DNA of 64,000 nt, taken from positions 9,093,684 through 9,157,683 of the forward strand of contig OX388328.1 in assembly GCA_947579605.1 (NCBI GenBank), written 5' to 3'. This document shows, one piece after another, positions 11,992 through 21,885 of the stretch (positions are counted from its first letter, which is position 1; each line of letters starts with the position of its first letter). The DNA is from Athripsodes cinereus (Eukaryota; Arthropoda; Insecta; Trichoptera; Leptoceridae). The notes under the pieces were generated by a model, which saw only the letters and a program-made list of their open reading frames with translations, was not told where the DNA came from and did not search any database. Both the position numbers and the translations under genes were made by a program.

Positions 11992-12554
11992 AACTTAAGG
12001 CGCATTCATTATGTATCAAATTATTTTATGAAGATTCTAGAATGTCTGCGTATTGTAATTATTTAGTATCTGCTTGGTTGGATTTTTTATACCTACGCTT
12101 CGATCTATTGAGTTTTGATATCGATGATATATTTTGAATTATGTAAACGACTCTTTAGGTATGAATTTTAATTTTATTGTAACATACGTAGTTTGAGTAT
12201 TTAATTATCTACCTAAAGGGTTGTATTGTGACATATGTAATAGAATAAGGTGTGTTATTTTGTGTTGTGCGAAAAAGACGCTATAATTATAAATGGTGAT
12301 TATGGACACACGACATGTTTAAATTTAATATCAGTGAAAGAGACACTTTAATCTAAATCATATGTGAACTAATTAATAATTAAAATCAGTGCATTGGACG
12401 CTTTATAACATAATATTTAGTTGTAAATATTTATTTCATCATGTACATAGTTCCTGGAATCCAGACAAAAGCCCAGGTGGACTCGTAATACAATGGTACC
12501 TGCGGGAAGGCGTGTACTTGTATTTTCATTAGCCAATCACGGCGCTGCACGTTG

Positions 12555-12836
12555 ATGAATCACATCATAGTAGGAGTACATGACCAACCCCCTACCCTAC
12601 TCAAGGGTAGGAGAGAGATGTCCTTCAGAGAAAGTCAGTCTCCATCAGCCATCAGTGGAAAACAGTCGTTATCAGCGAGTCGTAGTGAGCAGTCAGTTGT
12701 CCTTGGTAGAAGGATCGCTCCTGCCATGACTCATCAGCTGACCTTCAGAGAGACAAGTCATTGGGCTTCAGTTGAGTTGAGATATTCTCCTCCTGAAGCC
12801 ATGACGTGCCAACTTCGTACCTGTGTAGGCTGTTAA
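12555..12836 (+). other. 93-codon open frame inside the LTR
   Basis: An ATG frame in the GC-richer block of the LTR, repeated exactly at 16594-16875 in the 3' LTR. The predicted product is Ser/Arg-rich with a partial internal repeat (SFRESQS... and TFRETSH...), mirroring a DNA-level repeat CCTTCAGAGA. It resembles no family I know. More likely this is LTR leader RNA with chance coding potential than a gene. Confidence 0.25.
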
Positions 12837-12933
12837 TTGCCTCCAGAAGCCTCGGACGTAGGGCTTCGCCCTACCAGCACTGCGCCCAGGGGCGCCTTCT
12901 TCAACTTGTTTTGCCTTTAAGCATTTTCATGCT
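12592..12933 (+). promoter_or_regulatory. Cluster of short hairpins in the LTR
   Basis: Three perfect stems are visible: CTACCCT-ACTCA-AGGGTAG (12592-12610), GTAGGGC-TTC-GCCCTAC (about 12857-12873) and AAGCAT-TTTC-ATGCTT (about 12918-12933). The same hairpins are in the 3' LTR. Candidate initiator-like TCAGT motifs lie between them. A role in LTR RNA structure (dimerisation, termination or packaging) is inference only. Confidence 0.4.
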
Positions 12934-13412
12934 TGAGGCCCCCTCAACGTGGGATCCGTTTGCTCGTCAGCGTAAAGTGAAAATTAATTTATTTTGAAAG
13001 TGCTTCGTTTCTTAATTGAACTAGTTATCAAGTGTGTTAATTATTTTTAATGGGGATAATTACGTGTGCACAGACAATACGGGGTAGTGAGTAAGTCGTA
13101 GTATTGTCTAGCCTTGTTTTTGAGTGTTTGTAATAGTGGTAAGCCATTTTTTTATTTTAATTAAATGTTTATTTGAATCTAAATTTGTCTTTTACACATT
13201 TGTCCATTTAATTACAGATAACTTGTCGTCTCTTAATTTATATAGCCTCACTGTATAATTTAATCGAGACCATTTTATTGTTTTAACTCCTGGAGTGCTG
13301 TAAGTGGCCCAGTAGAGTCTCAGCCGTTGGCATTTTTGGCATAATATTTTATTTATTTTATCCTCAACCAAAACCATTCTTTCACCATATCTCTCACCCC
13401 CCCATATCATAT

Positions 13413-13429
13413 TGGCTTCCGAACGTGGG
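13413..13429 (+). promoter_or_regulatory. Primer-binding-site-like sequence
   Basis: TGGCTTCCGAACGTGGG lies three bases inside the 5' LTR and begins with TGG, the complement of a tRNA CCA end, where minus-strand DNA synthesis would start. I could not assign the priming tRNA from memory. Position and the TGG start are the evidence. Confidence 0.6.
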
Positions 13430-13633
13430 TCCGTAACGAAAAAATGCACTCCTGTGCATAATCGTTACAACGAATCCGTCCCTGAGATTTTGTAATTAGT
13501 TTTTTTTTTGGGATATCGGAGGAGGGTGTATATATTTTTTATAATGAACTGACAAGTTATTTGTAATGGCGAATGTGTATTGTTTTGACTTTTGGCTTTG
13601 TTTTATTGACATGTGTTTATTGTGTATTACGGT

Positions 13634-14668
13634 ATGATTCGATCGATGGATGAGGTGTCGGATATCAGATGCTATGTGCGCGAATTTTCGCTTTCGTTCG
13701 GAGGCTGGACTGATGAAGGCCCCGAACGGTTCCTCAAAGAATGCGAGGAACGCTGGAAGCTTGAGTGGGAAGATGAGTTGCCAAGGGAGGCGGTGTATTG
13801 CTTGCGCGGCGACGCAAAGCGGTACTGGAAGTCTCTGGGGTTTCGGTATTGTCGATGGGGTGTATTCAAAGAAGTAATTTTGCGAAGGTTTGGTGTGGAA
13901 GGGCAGATAAATGCGATCTATAATGACCTGTTGACAGTGTGTCAAGGTCGGGATGAACTGGGGAGTGATTTTGTTGACTGGAAGGTCAGGATAAACAATC
14001 GTTTAAAAGGGTATGGCCATGTATTATTTAAAGATGAAGGACCAGCAATGAGCGTATGGAAGCAAATGACATCCTGGTATAGGACGAGGATTAATGGTCG
14101 GGAGTTAGTTAATCTGGAACATTTGCAAGAGTTGGTATGGCGCCTGGACTTTCCAGAATACACTCCGGAGGGACAAGTTGTGTTAGATAATCTTCCAGAT
14201 ATAGCATCTGTTCGCGATGAAATTCGGTGTGATGTACCTAGCCAGGACGCTAGGGAGGTTGAGGTACCCGCAGAGGATGAGGTTTCCCTCTCGGAGGAAC
14301 AGGTTGAGGATGATATGGAAGAAGACACCGAACTGGAGGCACATACACCTCCCTCTATTCACGAATGGGTAAAGTCTTTCGCGTGGGTGTTGAAATCAGT
14401 GTTGGCAATGCTGATCGTCGCGGGATTGATCGCGGAAAGCTGCATACGTTTGCTTGTATGTACAGCTATAATTATATTGAGATTTGTGAATAGAAAAATT
14501 GCTCGTCGCCGTAGAACAGCGTTGATATTGTTCAAAAAGATAAAATATGCGTCCGTCAATCGAATCAAATACCAATGTTATGCCATCGATGATTATTTTT
14601 ATAATTTGTTCATCGATATGGATTCTCGATGCTTGAAGTCGAGGAGAAAGTTCAATCAAGCCAGATAG
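13634..14668 (+). CDS. Gag-like capsid protein with C-terminal membrane segment
   Basis: This is a 344-residue frame starting at the first in-frame ATG (13634; purine at -3); a second ATG at 13646 is possible. Residues about 17-175 look like the capsid region of LTR-retrotransposon Gag: FGGW near 22-25, a helix ending in LRGDAKRYWKSL (57-68), WGVFKEVILRRFG (75-87), then INAIYNDLLTVCQGRDELGS with FVDW (92-116). Residues 206-237 are strongly acidic. Residues about 249-285 are hydrophobic (one or two membrane helices, e.g. VLAMLIVAGLIAE), followed by RKIARRRR and a Lys/Arg-rich tail to the end. There is no CCHC zinc knuckle and no downstream Pol. Expected role: forming particles that package element RNA. 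The membrane segment suggests assembly at, or anchoring in, a cellular membrane, which is inference. The only other reading I considered is a domesticated Gag gene, but the intact LTRs and target duplication argue for an element gene. Confidence 0.82.
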   Translation: MIRSMDEVSDIRCYVREFSLSFGGWTDEGPERFLKECEERWKLEWEDELPREAVYCLRGDAKRYWKSLGFRYCRWGVFKEVILRRFGVEGQINAIYNDLLTVCQGRDELGSDFVDWKVRINNRLKGYGHVLFKDEGPAMSVWKQMTSWYRTRINGRELVNLEHLQELVWRLDFPEYTPEGQVVLDNLPDIASVRDEIRCDVPSQDAREVEVPAEDEVSLSEEQVEDDMEEDTELEAHTPPSIHEWVKSFAWVLKSVLAMLIVAGLIAESCIRLLVCTAIIILRFVNRKIARRRRTALILFKKIKYASVNRIKYQCYAIDDYFYNLFIDMDSRCLKSRRKFNQAR

Positions 14669-15734
14669 ATAGTCACATATGTGTGTTATATTGGATAAGG
14701 ATTGACTTAGGCTTGTTATAGGAAAAGTGTTTTTTGTTTAAATATTTTTAAATGGTTTGAATATTTTCCGTAAAAATATCTCTGGCGCCCAGAATTAAAG
14801 TTAGAATGATGTATTGGTATAGTTTTCACGTTTAAAATGTTTTTCATTACGTAGGTGGGTAGGTGCAACTTTTGTTAAATGCCTACGTGTGCATTTATTT
14901 CTTTTAATCGTTGTGAAATGTTAATTTAAATTTGGAATATGGAAAATAGAATTTGTTTGAAGTAACCAGCGAGTGTAACGTGTGAAGAGAACTTATGTGG
15001 ATGTTAGATGTGTGGAATGTGTGAAGATAATGTTGTTATTCTGAATATCAGAGTTGTAGTAGAGGAGAGAGATGCTTTGTGTGACAGAGATGTGTGAGGG
15101 ATTCTCAGTTGGTACTGGGAGTTATTTGTAAGATGAGGAGTTATTCTGCGTGTTTTGAGGAGAAAGTCTGCGTGTATGAGAAAGATAGTAATTCTGCGTG
15201 TATGAGGAATATGTTTTGTTTATTATGGGATAAGCACAGAGGCGATGAGTGTTCCGCCCTGCTTAGTTCCCAATGCATTTCGTCGTGTGGACAGTGAGGT
15301 CCAGGTAAATGAATTTTGTGAGGGACACAGAGGTCCAATGTTTGTAAAGAGAGACGTGTGTGCAATTGAGAGAACCAGTCCCCAGTCTGCTGTCACTAAG
15401 CATGCTCGTGTAGCAAAGAAGTATGAAGGAGTACAATATTCGTTTTACAGGAAGAGTCACATCTACCATGTTTGTTTTGGTCACATACGAAAGATATGCT
15501 TGACGATGTATATTTATAATTTGAAATGGAGCTGGTTTTAAAAGAAATGTAAAGGAAGAAGAATCGCGTTTAAATGTTGTTAATTATTTTATTGAAATGT
15601 GTGTGCACCTACCTACTTGCTAATTGTTTTGAATTTTATTGCTAGTCTAGCTAAATTGTATTGTATTTGAAAGTTATTGTGTGATGAGTATTGTAAAGAA
15701 TGGATAACTTTTCGACAAGGAATGGGTGGCGATT
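14669..15734 (+). other. Non-coding 3' internal region of the LTR element
   Basis: About 1 kb between the gag stop and the 3' LTR, G/T-rich on the plus strand. It holds an imperfect triplicate of TCTGCGTGT(A/T)TGAG (about 15144, 15166 and 15191). Frames of 67 and 98 codons (15094-15297, 15245-15541) overlap here but show no motif. The region might hold RNA packaging signals. Confidence 0.5.
15717..15734 (+). promoter_or_regulatory. Polypurine-tract-like sequence
   Basis: AAGGAATGGGTGGCGATT directly precedes the TG of the 3' LTR. It is purine-rich and correctly placed for plus-strand priming, although interrupted by pyrimidines. Confidence 0.5.
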
Positions 15735-17448
15735 TGTTATGCCCGGAGTAGTTGGCTATTGTGCCGAAAAGTTACCATTAAAAATAGTAATCGTTATTTA
15801 GAAAGATCGGGATTTCAATATAAGACAATGCAGTTCATAAGAATTTAGAATAACCCAACATTAAAAATATAGCTGCACTTAAAAGGTACCTACATTAATA
15901 ATGTATTGTTTGCTAATCTTCGTACCTGCATTCAAAATATTATTGTTTATATATATTTGTACCTGCATAGCAACAGGGGTAATAAAGAGAATAATATTGA
16001 CAAAAGATTAAGGCGCATTCATTACGTATCAACTTAAGGCGCATTCATTATGTATCAAATTATTTTATGAAGATTCTAGAATGTCTGCGTATTGTAATTA
16101 TTTAGTATCTGCTTGGTTGGATTTTTTATACCTACGCTTCGATCTATTGAGTTTTGATATCGATGATATATTTTGAATTATGTAAACGACTCTTTAGGTA
16201 TGAATTTTAATTTTATTGTAACATACGTAGTTTGAGTATTTAATTATCTACCTAAAGGGTTGTATTGTGACATATGTAATAGAATAAGGTGTGTTATTTT
16301 GTGTTGTGCGAAAAAGACGCTATAATTATAAATGGTGATTATGGACACACGACATGTTTAAATTTAATATCAGTGAAAGAGACACTTTAATCTAAATCAT
16401 ATGTGAACTAATTAATAATTAAAATCAGTGCATTGGACGCTTTATAACATAATATTTAGTTGTAAATATTTATTTCATCATGTACATAGTTCCTGGAATC
16501 CAGACAAAAGCCCAGGTGGACTCGTAATACAATGGTACCTGCGGGAAGGCGTGTACTTGTATTTTCATTAGCCAATCACGGCGCTGCACGTTGATGAATC
16601 ACATCATAGTAGGAGTACATGACCAACCCCCTACCCTACTCAAGGGTAGGAGAGAGATGTCCTTCAGAGAAAGTCAGTCTCCATCAGCCATCAGTGGAAA
16701 ACAGTCGTTATCAGCGAGTCGTAGTGAGCAGTCAGTTGTCCTTGGTAGAAGGATCGCTCCTGCCATGACTCATCAGCTGACCTTCAGAGAGACAAGTCAT
16801 TGGGCTTCAGTTGAGTTGAGATATTCTCCTCCTGAAGCCATGACGTGCCAACTTCGTACCTGTGTAGGCTGTTAATTGCCTCCAGAAGCCTCGGACGTAG
16901 GGCTTCGCCCTACCAGCACTGCGCCCAGGGGCGCCTTCTTCAACTTGTTTTGCCTTTAAGCATTTTCATGCTTGAGGCCCCCTCAACGTGGGATCCGTTT
17001 GCTCGTCAGCGTAAAGTGAAAATTAATTTATTTTGAAAGTGCTTCGTTTCTTAATTGAACTAGTTATCAAGTGTGTTAATTATTTTTAATGGGGATAATT
17101 ACGTGTGCACAGACAATACGGGGTAGTGAGTAAGTCGTAGTATTGTCTAGCCTTGTTTTTGAGTGTTTGTAATAGTGGTAAGCCATTTTTTTATTTTAAT
17201 TAAATGTTTATTTGAATCTAAATTTGTCTTTTACACATTTGTCCATTTAATTACAGATAACTTGTCGTCTCTTAATTTATATAGCCTCACTGTATAATTT
17301 AATCGAGACCATTTTATTGTTTTAACTCCTGGAGTGCTGTAAGTGGCCCAGTAGAGTCTCAGCCGTTGGCATTTTTGGCATAATATTTTATTTATTTTAT
17401 CCTCAACCAAAACCATTCTTTCACCATATCTCTCACCCCCCCATATCA
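15735..17448 (+). repeat. 3' long terminal repeat
   Basis: 1,714 bp, TG...CA. It is collinear with the 5' LTR and lacks the SINE, preserving the empty site (ATTACGTATCAACTTAAGG). It contains a natural direct repeat 'AAGGCGCATTCATTA(C/T)GTATC' around 16010-16055. Confidence 0.93.
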
Positions 17449-17452
17449 AGGA
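17449..17452. repeat. Target site duplication, right copy (AGGA)
   Basis: It pairs with 11481-11484. Confidence 0.8.
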
Positions 17453-18030
17453 TTACAGTAAAAAATATATAAAGTCGACGGTAGCATCTGAAGATTTGAT
17501 CAGGAGATCTTGAGTCAATATCTCGTTGAAGAAAAAAAAATTAAAAAATAATAATAAATAAATATAATTTAGTCAAAAGAAGATCAAAAAAACAAACAAC
17601 CAAGAATTTAATTCTCGCTTTCAAAGTAAGGTAAACAATTTTTTTCCGTTTTCGATGAAATTGTTTTGCATTCCCTACATCTGGATCCAGGAATATTCCA
17701 TCGCAACTGAACTAGTAGGTATATAGATGTGTTTATATAATCTCAAATAATAAATTCGTAGACATATATCAACGTCGAAAAGTTTAAACTGTTTGTTGCT
17801 ACTGCTGCTGCCGCTGTTACTGAACGCAGTTCACAGGTTCGAAAACAGTTGAATTGGGACGAATTCGATGAAAATTCGTCACTCATTTGTCATTATTGTT
17901 TTGTTTATAGTTAGGTGCTCTCGACATTTGAAAATAGTTTGTTCGAAATTCGAAATATCGTCGTTCATTTGTTTACTTACTATTTAAAAATAGTATTTCA
18001 TGTATTCCAATGTTTATTTTTCGTAACATT
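17453..18030. other. Right flank of the LTR element, non-coding
   Basis: AT-rich. No gene, RNA or clear repeat was seen, apart from a CTGCTGCTGCCGCTG-like triplet patch near 17800. Confidence 0.45.
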
Positions 18031-18032
18031 TA

Positions 18033-18245
18033 ATAACTTTTTTTAAATATGAATCTAGGTTTGATATGCATAAACCCAAATACCCTCAAGCTAAGCAATA
18101 TGCTTATATCGTGAATATGGAGTAGGTCGACAGCAAGAGGAATAGAATTTAGAATCTTTGAATCGGAGGTTCGATACTGTGCTGGGTTGCAAGTTGGGTT
18201 TATGATAAACCCAAACACCCTTCAATCCTCACAGATTCGTTAACG
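18033..18245. repeat. Diverged SINE A-like remnants
   Basis: 'TTTTTTTAAATATGAATCTA' followed by 'CATAAACCCAAATACC' echoes the reversed 3' end of SINE A. 'AGGTTCGATACTGTG' near 18170 looks like a B box in the opposite direction, and 'GGGTTTATGATAAACCC' occurs at about 18196. Two old fragments in opposite orientations are the simplest reading. Confidence 0.4.
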
Positions 18246-18267
18246 ACACACATTTTTATGGTTAAAG

Positions 18268-18512
18268 CTTTCTTTACTAAGGCCTTCCACTCTTTTTTGT
18301 AAGTATTCGAGTTTCCTGTTAAAACCAGGTGTTCATAAAACATGCCGAATAAGTCACTAAACATATTCAATTCAGCGTTGAAGCATACTACCCATTCAAA
18401 ATAATATCTTTATTTTTTTATTGGCATGGATAAGATATATTTCATGTTTATGGAATACAGTTAGTCCGGTAGCTACCCCACTTGTAGAATATGCAGTGAT
18501 GGTATAGATAGA
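18268..18512 (+). repeat. Family B SINE-like repeat, near full length
   Basis: 'CCACTCTTTTTTGTAAGTAT', 'CGAGTTTCCTGTTAAAACCA', 'GGTGTTCATAAAAC', 'TTCAATTCAGCG', 'AGTCCGGTAGCTACCCCACT' and the tail 'CAGTGATGGTATAGATAGAT'. The variable TAGATAG tail is SINE-like. Confidence 0.75.
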
Positions 18513-18514
18513 TA

Positions 18515-19430
18515 GAAATCTCAAGATAAAAAGTTATTTTGAACATAAAAGCACCCATAACCATTGCAACAAATGGAAGAGTAAAGAGTTAAAAGCCTCT
18601 GATGTGTATAATAATAAAACAAGACGGGCCACGCGAGCCACATTTTGAGAAAGTGTCATCACAATATTTCATAACGGTGGGGTTAATGTTAGGCGGATAA
18701 TCTTCACTGTTAAATCAAAACGTTAACAATTAACGAATTAACTTACTTCCTTTCAAAATGTGGTTAACTTTTATTATTTCATTTATCTACTTTATCAAAA
18801 TTAATGGCAAAATCCTTTTACAAGTTAATATACACAACAAAAATTCACGTGAAATAAGAGACAACACAACACGAAGAAGCAGAAATATGAACAGTATAAA
18901 AAAATCATAATGAAAAATGATAATATTCTATGCTATTCCATATATAGAATAGATATATACTTATATAGAAAATATAATTAATTTCATTATTGGTAAAAAT
19001 CTATTGAATAATTTTTCAAAATATATGGAATTTTTTTCCACAACAACAGTCCAGCCACGCATATTTAAATGGAATTTAACATTTTGTTAACGGATTAAGG
19101 ATTAACTTGGTTATTTTTTAATTAACGGTATCGGGCTCTGGCACCTTTAATAGACTGGTAGTATGAGTGGTTGCAGTATTAGTGCTGTACCTACTGTCTG
19201 AACTGAAACCAGGTGTCCGGTTAGAGAGATAGAAGATAGATAGACGGACAGGATATTATAATACTCGCAATAGAAACGGACACACGAAGAATATAATACA
19301 GACAGTGGTCATCCGTTAGAATTTTTTTATTTGTAAGGTTTGGGATAAAATCGAGATAAGTCAAGCAGGAACGAGTCAACATGGCATAAAACTTATTGTT
19401 ATTGAATTGTTTCTACTTAATTGACAGAAT
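18515..19430. other. AT-rich non-coding stretch
   Basis: I see no gene or RNA. GATAGATAGA-type simple sequence lies near 19225. Confidence 0.4.
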
Positions 19431-19433
19431 TGA

Positions 19434-19790
19434 GTGAGGAATGAAGATATTAGGAAAATGAGCGGATGCAAGAGGAGTGTTGTGGATAGAATGCGTGTAA
19501 ATAAATTGCGATGGTTTGGTCATGTGGAGCGAATAGAAGGGGAAAGGATGACAAAGGAAAGAAGGGGTGTGAGGAAGCGCGGGCTTCCGAGAACTACGTG
19601 GCTTGAATACGTAGATCAAATTTTCCAGGATGACCGTGTGTTTTGTAAGAGAAATCAACGTGCGTGTATGAGAGGTTGCATGGATGTAGAGGCGAAAGAA
19701 ATATGAAGGGACAGGTCTATATGGCGTTCCATTCTCTCTACCTATCCTTTTTGGGATGCAGAGTGAGGAAAAAGATGGATAGATAGTTTT
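19434..19790 (+). pseudogene. LINE reverse-transcriptase C-terminus and 3' tail
   Basis: An open frame to 19706 (90 codons) reads RNEDIRKMSGCKRSVVDRMR, then VNKLRWFGHVERIEGERM, then a KRGLPRTTWLEYVDQ-type motif, and ends ...MDVEAKEI. After one stop the similarity continues as RDRSIWRSILST..PFW. This is the conserved C-terminal tail of an insect non-LTR element; the RT catalytic domain is missing (5' truncation). The 3' end 'GGGATGCAGAGTGAGGAAAA' plus GATAGATAG matches the fragment at 23235 and the tail at 32860. Confidence 0.85.
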
Positions 19791-19837
19791 TCGTGTTTTA
19801 AAAAAACTATTGAATACGTATTTTTATAAAAATTATA

Positions 19838-20060
19838 CTATCACGGCATATCCCACGAGTGGGATAGCCAGCAGACCAGATGCACGTTAGAAACGTGCAA
19901 GCTGTCCTCTCTGTGCAAACACAAAAACAAAACATTCAGGATGAGTGGCAAACCTCACCGCTGAATTTAAGATGTAATTTTTAATCGAACACCTGCATTT
20001 TATGGGACACTCGAAAACTTACGAAGAAGAGTGGGAGACCAATTCTTTGCCGGATGCTCC
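19838..20060 (-). repeat. Family B SINE-like repeat, full length
   Basis: Reverse orientation: 'TACTATCACGGCATATCCCA', 'GTGGGATAGCCAGCAGACCA', 'GGCAAACCTCACCGCTGAAT', 'CGAACACCTGCATTTTATGG', 'GACACTCGAAAACTTACG', 'GAGTGGGAGACCAATTCTTT', 'GCCGGATGCTCCTCGGGA'. This copy shows the 5' end of the family well. Confidence 0.8.
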
Positions 20061-20153
20061 TCGGGATAGATAAAAAATCAAATTAAGTTTTTAAACTATT
20101 ATAGATGACTCGTACACATTGAATTAGCTCAGAAAATGGACATTAATATTTTT

Positions 20154-20222
20154 GCCTAGTCTGAGGATCGAACCCACGACCCCTCGCTTGCAAGGCGAGT
20201 GTGTTAACCACTAGTCCAACCT
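20154..20222 (-). pseudogene. tRNA-Ala-like sequence (anticodon TGC), degenerate
   Basis: On the minus strand there is an A-box-like GGACTAGTGGTTAACAC, an anticodon arm CTCGC-CTTGCAA-GCGAG (perfect 5 bp stem, anticodon TGC), and a B box GGGTTCGATCC. The T stem and acceptor stem pair poorly and no CCA-adjacent terminator is evident. It is likely a tRNA pseudogene or the head of a tRNA-derived SINE, not a working tRNA gene. Confidence 0.55.
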
Positions 20223-20229
20223 AATGAAT

Positions 20230-21730
20230 TAGGTACATACTAGTTAGGTATATTATATATACCGTGTGTACGTGGTACGTGTGTACAACAGACTGTGTTA
20301 CATACAATAATCATAGATAAAAAATGTTAACAAAAAAAATTATTTGACTTATATCAATTTTCTCTACGATAGACATTGGCGTAGCAGAGTGAGGTGAATG
20401 AATGAATGAGCAATAATTAAAAATGAATGATAATATAACTTGGCACGGTCCCAATGTTGTTATTGCTGCCTAATCCACATTATTATTATTCATTTATTTA
20501 TACTCCGATACGTCAAAACTGTACCAAAATAATACTTATATCTAAAAAAAGACGGATATTCTGATATTAGTTTTATTTTATTTTTCAAAAAATAATATCA
20601 ACAGGAGCAAAAAACTATGTCAAACGAAATAAAACAAACGATACTACAGTTATAATGGGCCAGTGTCTGAATTTTAATATGATATGTCAGATATTATTCA
20701 AATTCAGTGTACATTCATTCCGAAAACCTATTCTAAATATCTTTTTATATTTATGACAAAAAGAGTTCGATTTATCTTTTCATTAAATGCAGTTAGTTCG
20801 TTGGCTACCACAGTTGTGGGAGATGGCATGATGGTATAGTACACACAACTATCATTATCTCTTTTTTGTTTAATTTCTTTCGAAATTAACTTTTAATTTT
20901 ATTTATTGATAAAAAATACAAAACAGCCAACAACTATAAATATGGTTAACCAAAATAAAAATAAGTCGTTCACAACTCAGCTGTCATCCACAAACATGTA
21001 CCACAGTTAAGTCAATTATTTTAGTATCGCACATTCCGCTCATTCATCTGTTCTCACTAGCATATCGCAAAAGCAGCCATTGCTAACACACAAAAATATA
21101 TTTTGAAACATGTTATACCCAAGTACAAATAAGAAAAGAAGAAAAAAAACATACAAAAACTTGTATTGTTTGAAAAAGAAAACTGTTAATAAAGGATAGA
21201 AAAAAAGAATCCTTAATGTTTGAAAAATGTTGTAAATAATTTCTGAGCTAATCTAGTTTAAAAGTAAGTGAATAAATAACATAAAATATATGAACAATTC
21301 ACACAGATCGAGTTATTTATTTACTTATTTATCTATTTTATTCTCTTTGCACATCATCATTTACATAACATGGTTATATATCTGAACATTTCCTCACAAA
21401 ATCTATGTAGTGTTAGACAAAACATGAAATTGAGATTAAATTGAATTTTGGCATCAATACAGATTATTGTGTCGTTAATATGACGCTAGACGAGAAAACA
21501 GATATCGTGTTTAGCTGTCACTTAGAACGTAGCGAGAATATCACCAGTACTACTATATGACAGCTGTACAAAAAGTAGAATAAAAATAATAGTAACAGTA
21601 ATAACTTGATTCATTTTTCATGTTGTTTGTAGAAGAAATCAGTAAATATTGATGTCTAAAATAAAATAAATAGGTGATCTCGAAAAATATATTTTGTTTT
21701 TATAGATTCTTCTTTATTCATAACACCGAA
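20230..21730. other. AT-rich non-coding stretch with small repeat fragments
   Basis: Contains a short family B fragment (about 20780-20850, 'TCGTTGGCTACCACAGTTGT', 'GATGGCATGATGGTATAGTA') and a family U-like start at 21310 ('TTTGCACATCATC'). Otherwise I see nothing. Confidence 0.45.
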
Positions 21731-21734
21731 TTAG

Positions 21735-21885
21735 CACCAACTAAGTTACTTCTGGAAAGCGCGAAGTGTTGGCATCGGACAGGACAGTTCGATGACATTA
21801 AAAGAGTAGCGGGCATGCATGAAAGGAAGTCCAAGAAGGAAGCATTTATCCAATTTTGGAGACAAGAATAAGGCTGAAGGCAAGG
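21735..21885 (+). pseudogene. Possible LINE RT C-terminal fragment
   Basis: The frame ending at 21871 includes WHRTGQFDDIKRVAGMHERK and IQFWRQE. This resembles the 'RW.DDI.RVAG..W...A..R..W' tail of some insect LINEs but only partly. Confidence 0.35.

Larger units (their letters stand above)
11485..13409 (+). repeat. 5' long terminal repeat (with nested SINE)
   Basis: It begins TGTTATGCCCGGAGTAG and ends CACCCCCCCATATCA. It matches 15735-17448 along its whole length except for a 211 bp insertion at 11786-11996 (SINE A plus duplicated AACTT). Its body mixes AT-rich parts with a GC-richer block (about 12450-12960) that contains short perfect hairpins. A poly-A signal-like AATAAA lies at 11731. 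Confidence 0.93.
11485..17448 (+). mobile_element. Gag-only non-autonomous LTR retrotransposon (TR-GAG-like)
   Basis: This is a complete element bounded by two direct LTRs with TG...CA ends and flanked by a 4 bp duplication. It is 5,964 bp as found and about 5,753 bp without the nested SINE. The interior (13410-15734) has a primer-binding-site-like sequence, one Gag-like reading frame (13634-14668), about 1 kb of non-coding sequence and a purine-rich tract before the 3' LTR. No protease, reverse transcriptase, RNase H, integrase or envelope frame exists in any frame, and there is too little room for them. Known analogues are gag-only TR-GAG elements of plants, which rely on Pol from a relative. 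After removal of the SINE the LTRs have equal length and I saw no substitution between them on reading, so integration was recent. Confidence 0.88.

Noticed and set aside
13613..13633. Upstream extension of the gag frame
   Set aside because: The extension begins with GTG; no ATG exists in frame before 13634, so a eukaryotic start there is unlikely.
13496..13945. 149-codon minus-strand frame over the gag gene
   Set aside because: It overlaps the start of the Gag frame in antisense and has no motif; the plus-strand frame has clear capsid-like features.
13945..15734. Search for protease, RT, RNase H or integrase motifs downstream of gag
   Set aside because: No YIDD/YMDD-like, DTG/DSG or HHCC pattern was found in any frame, and the available length is too short for a Pol.
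20154..20222. Functional tRNA-Ala gene
   Set aside because: The anticodon arm is good but the T and acceptor stems pair poorly, so I list it as a pseudogene or SINE head.
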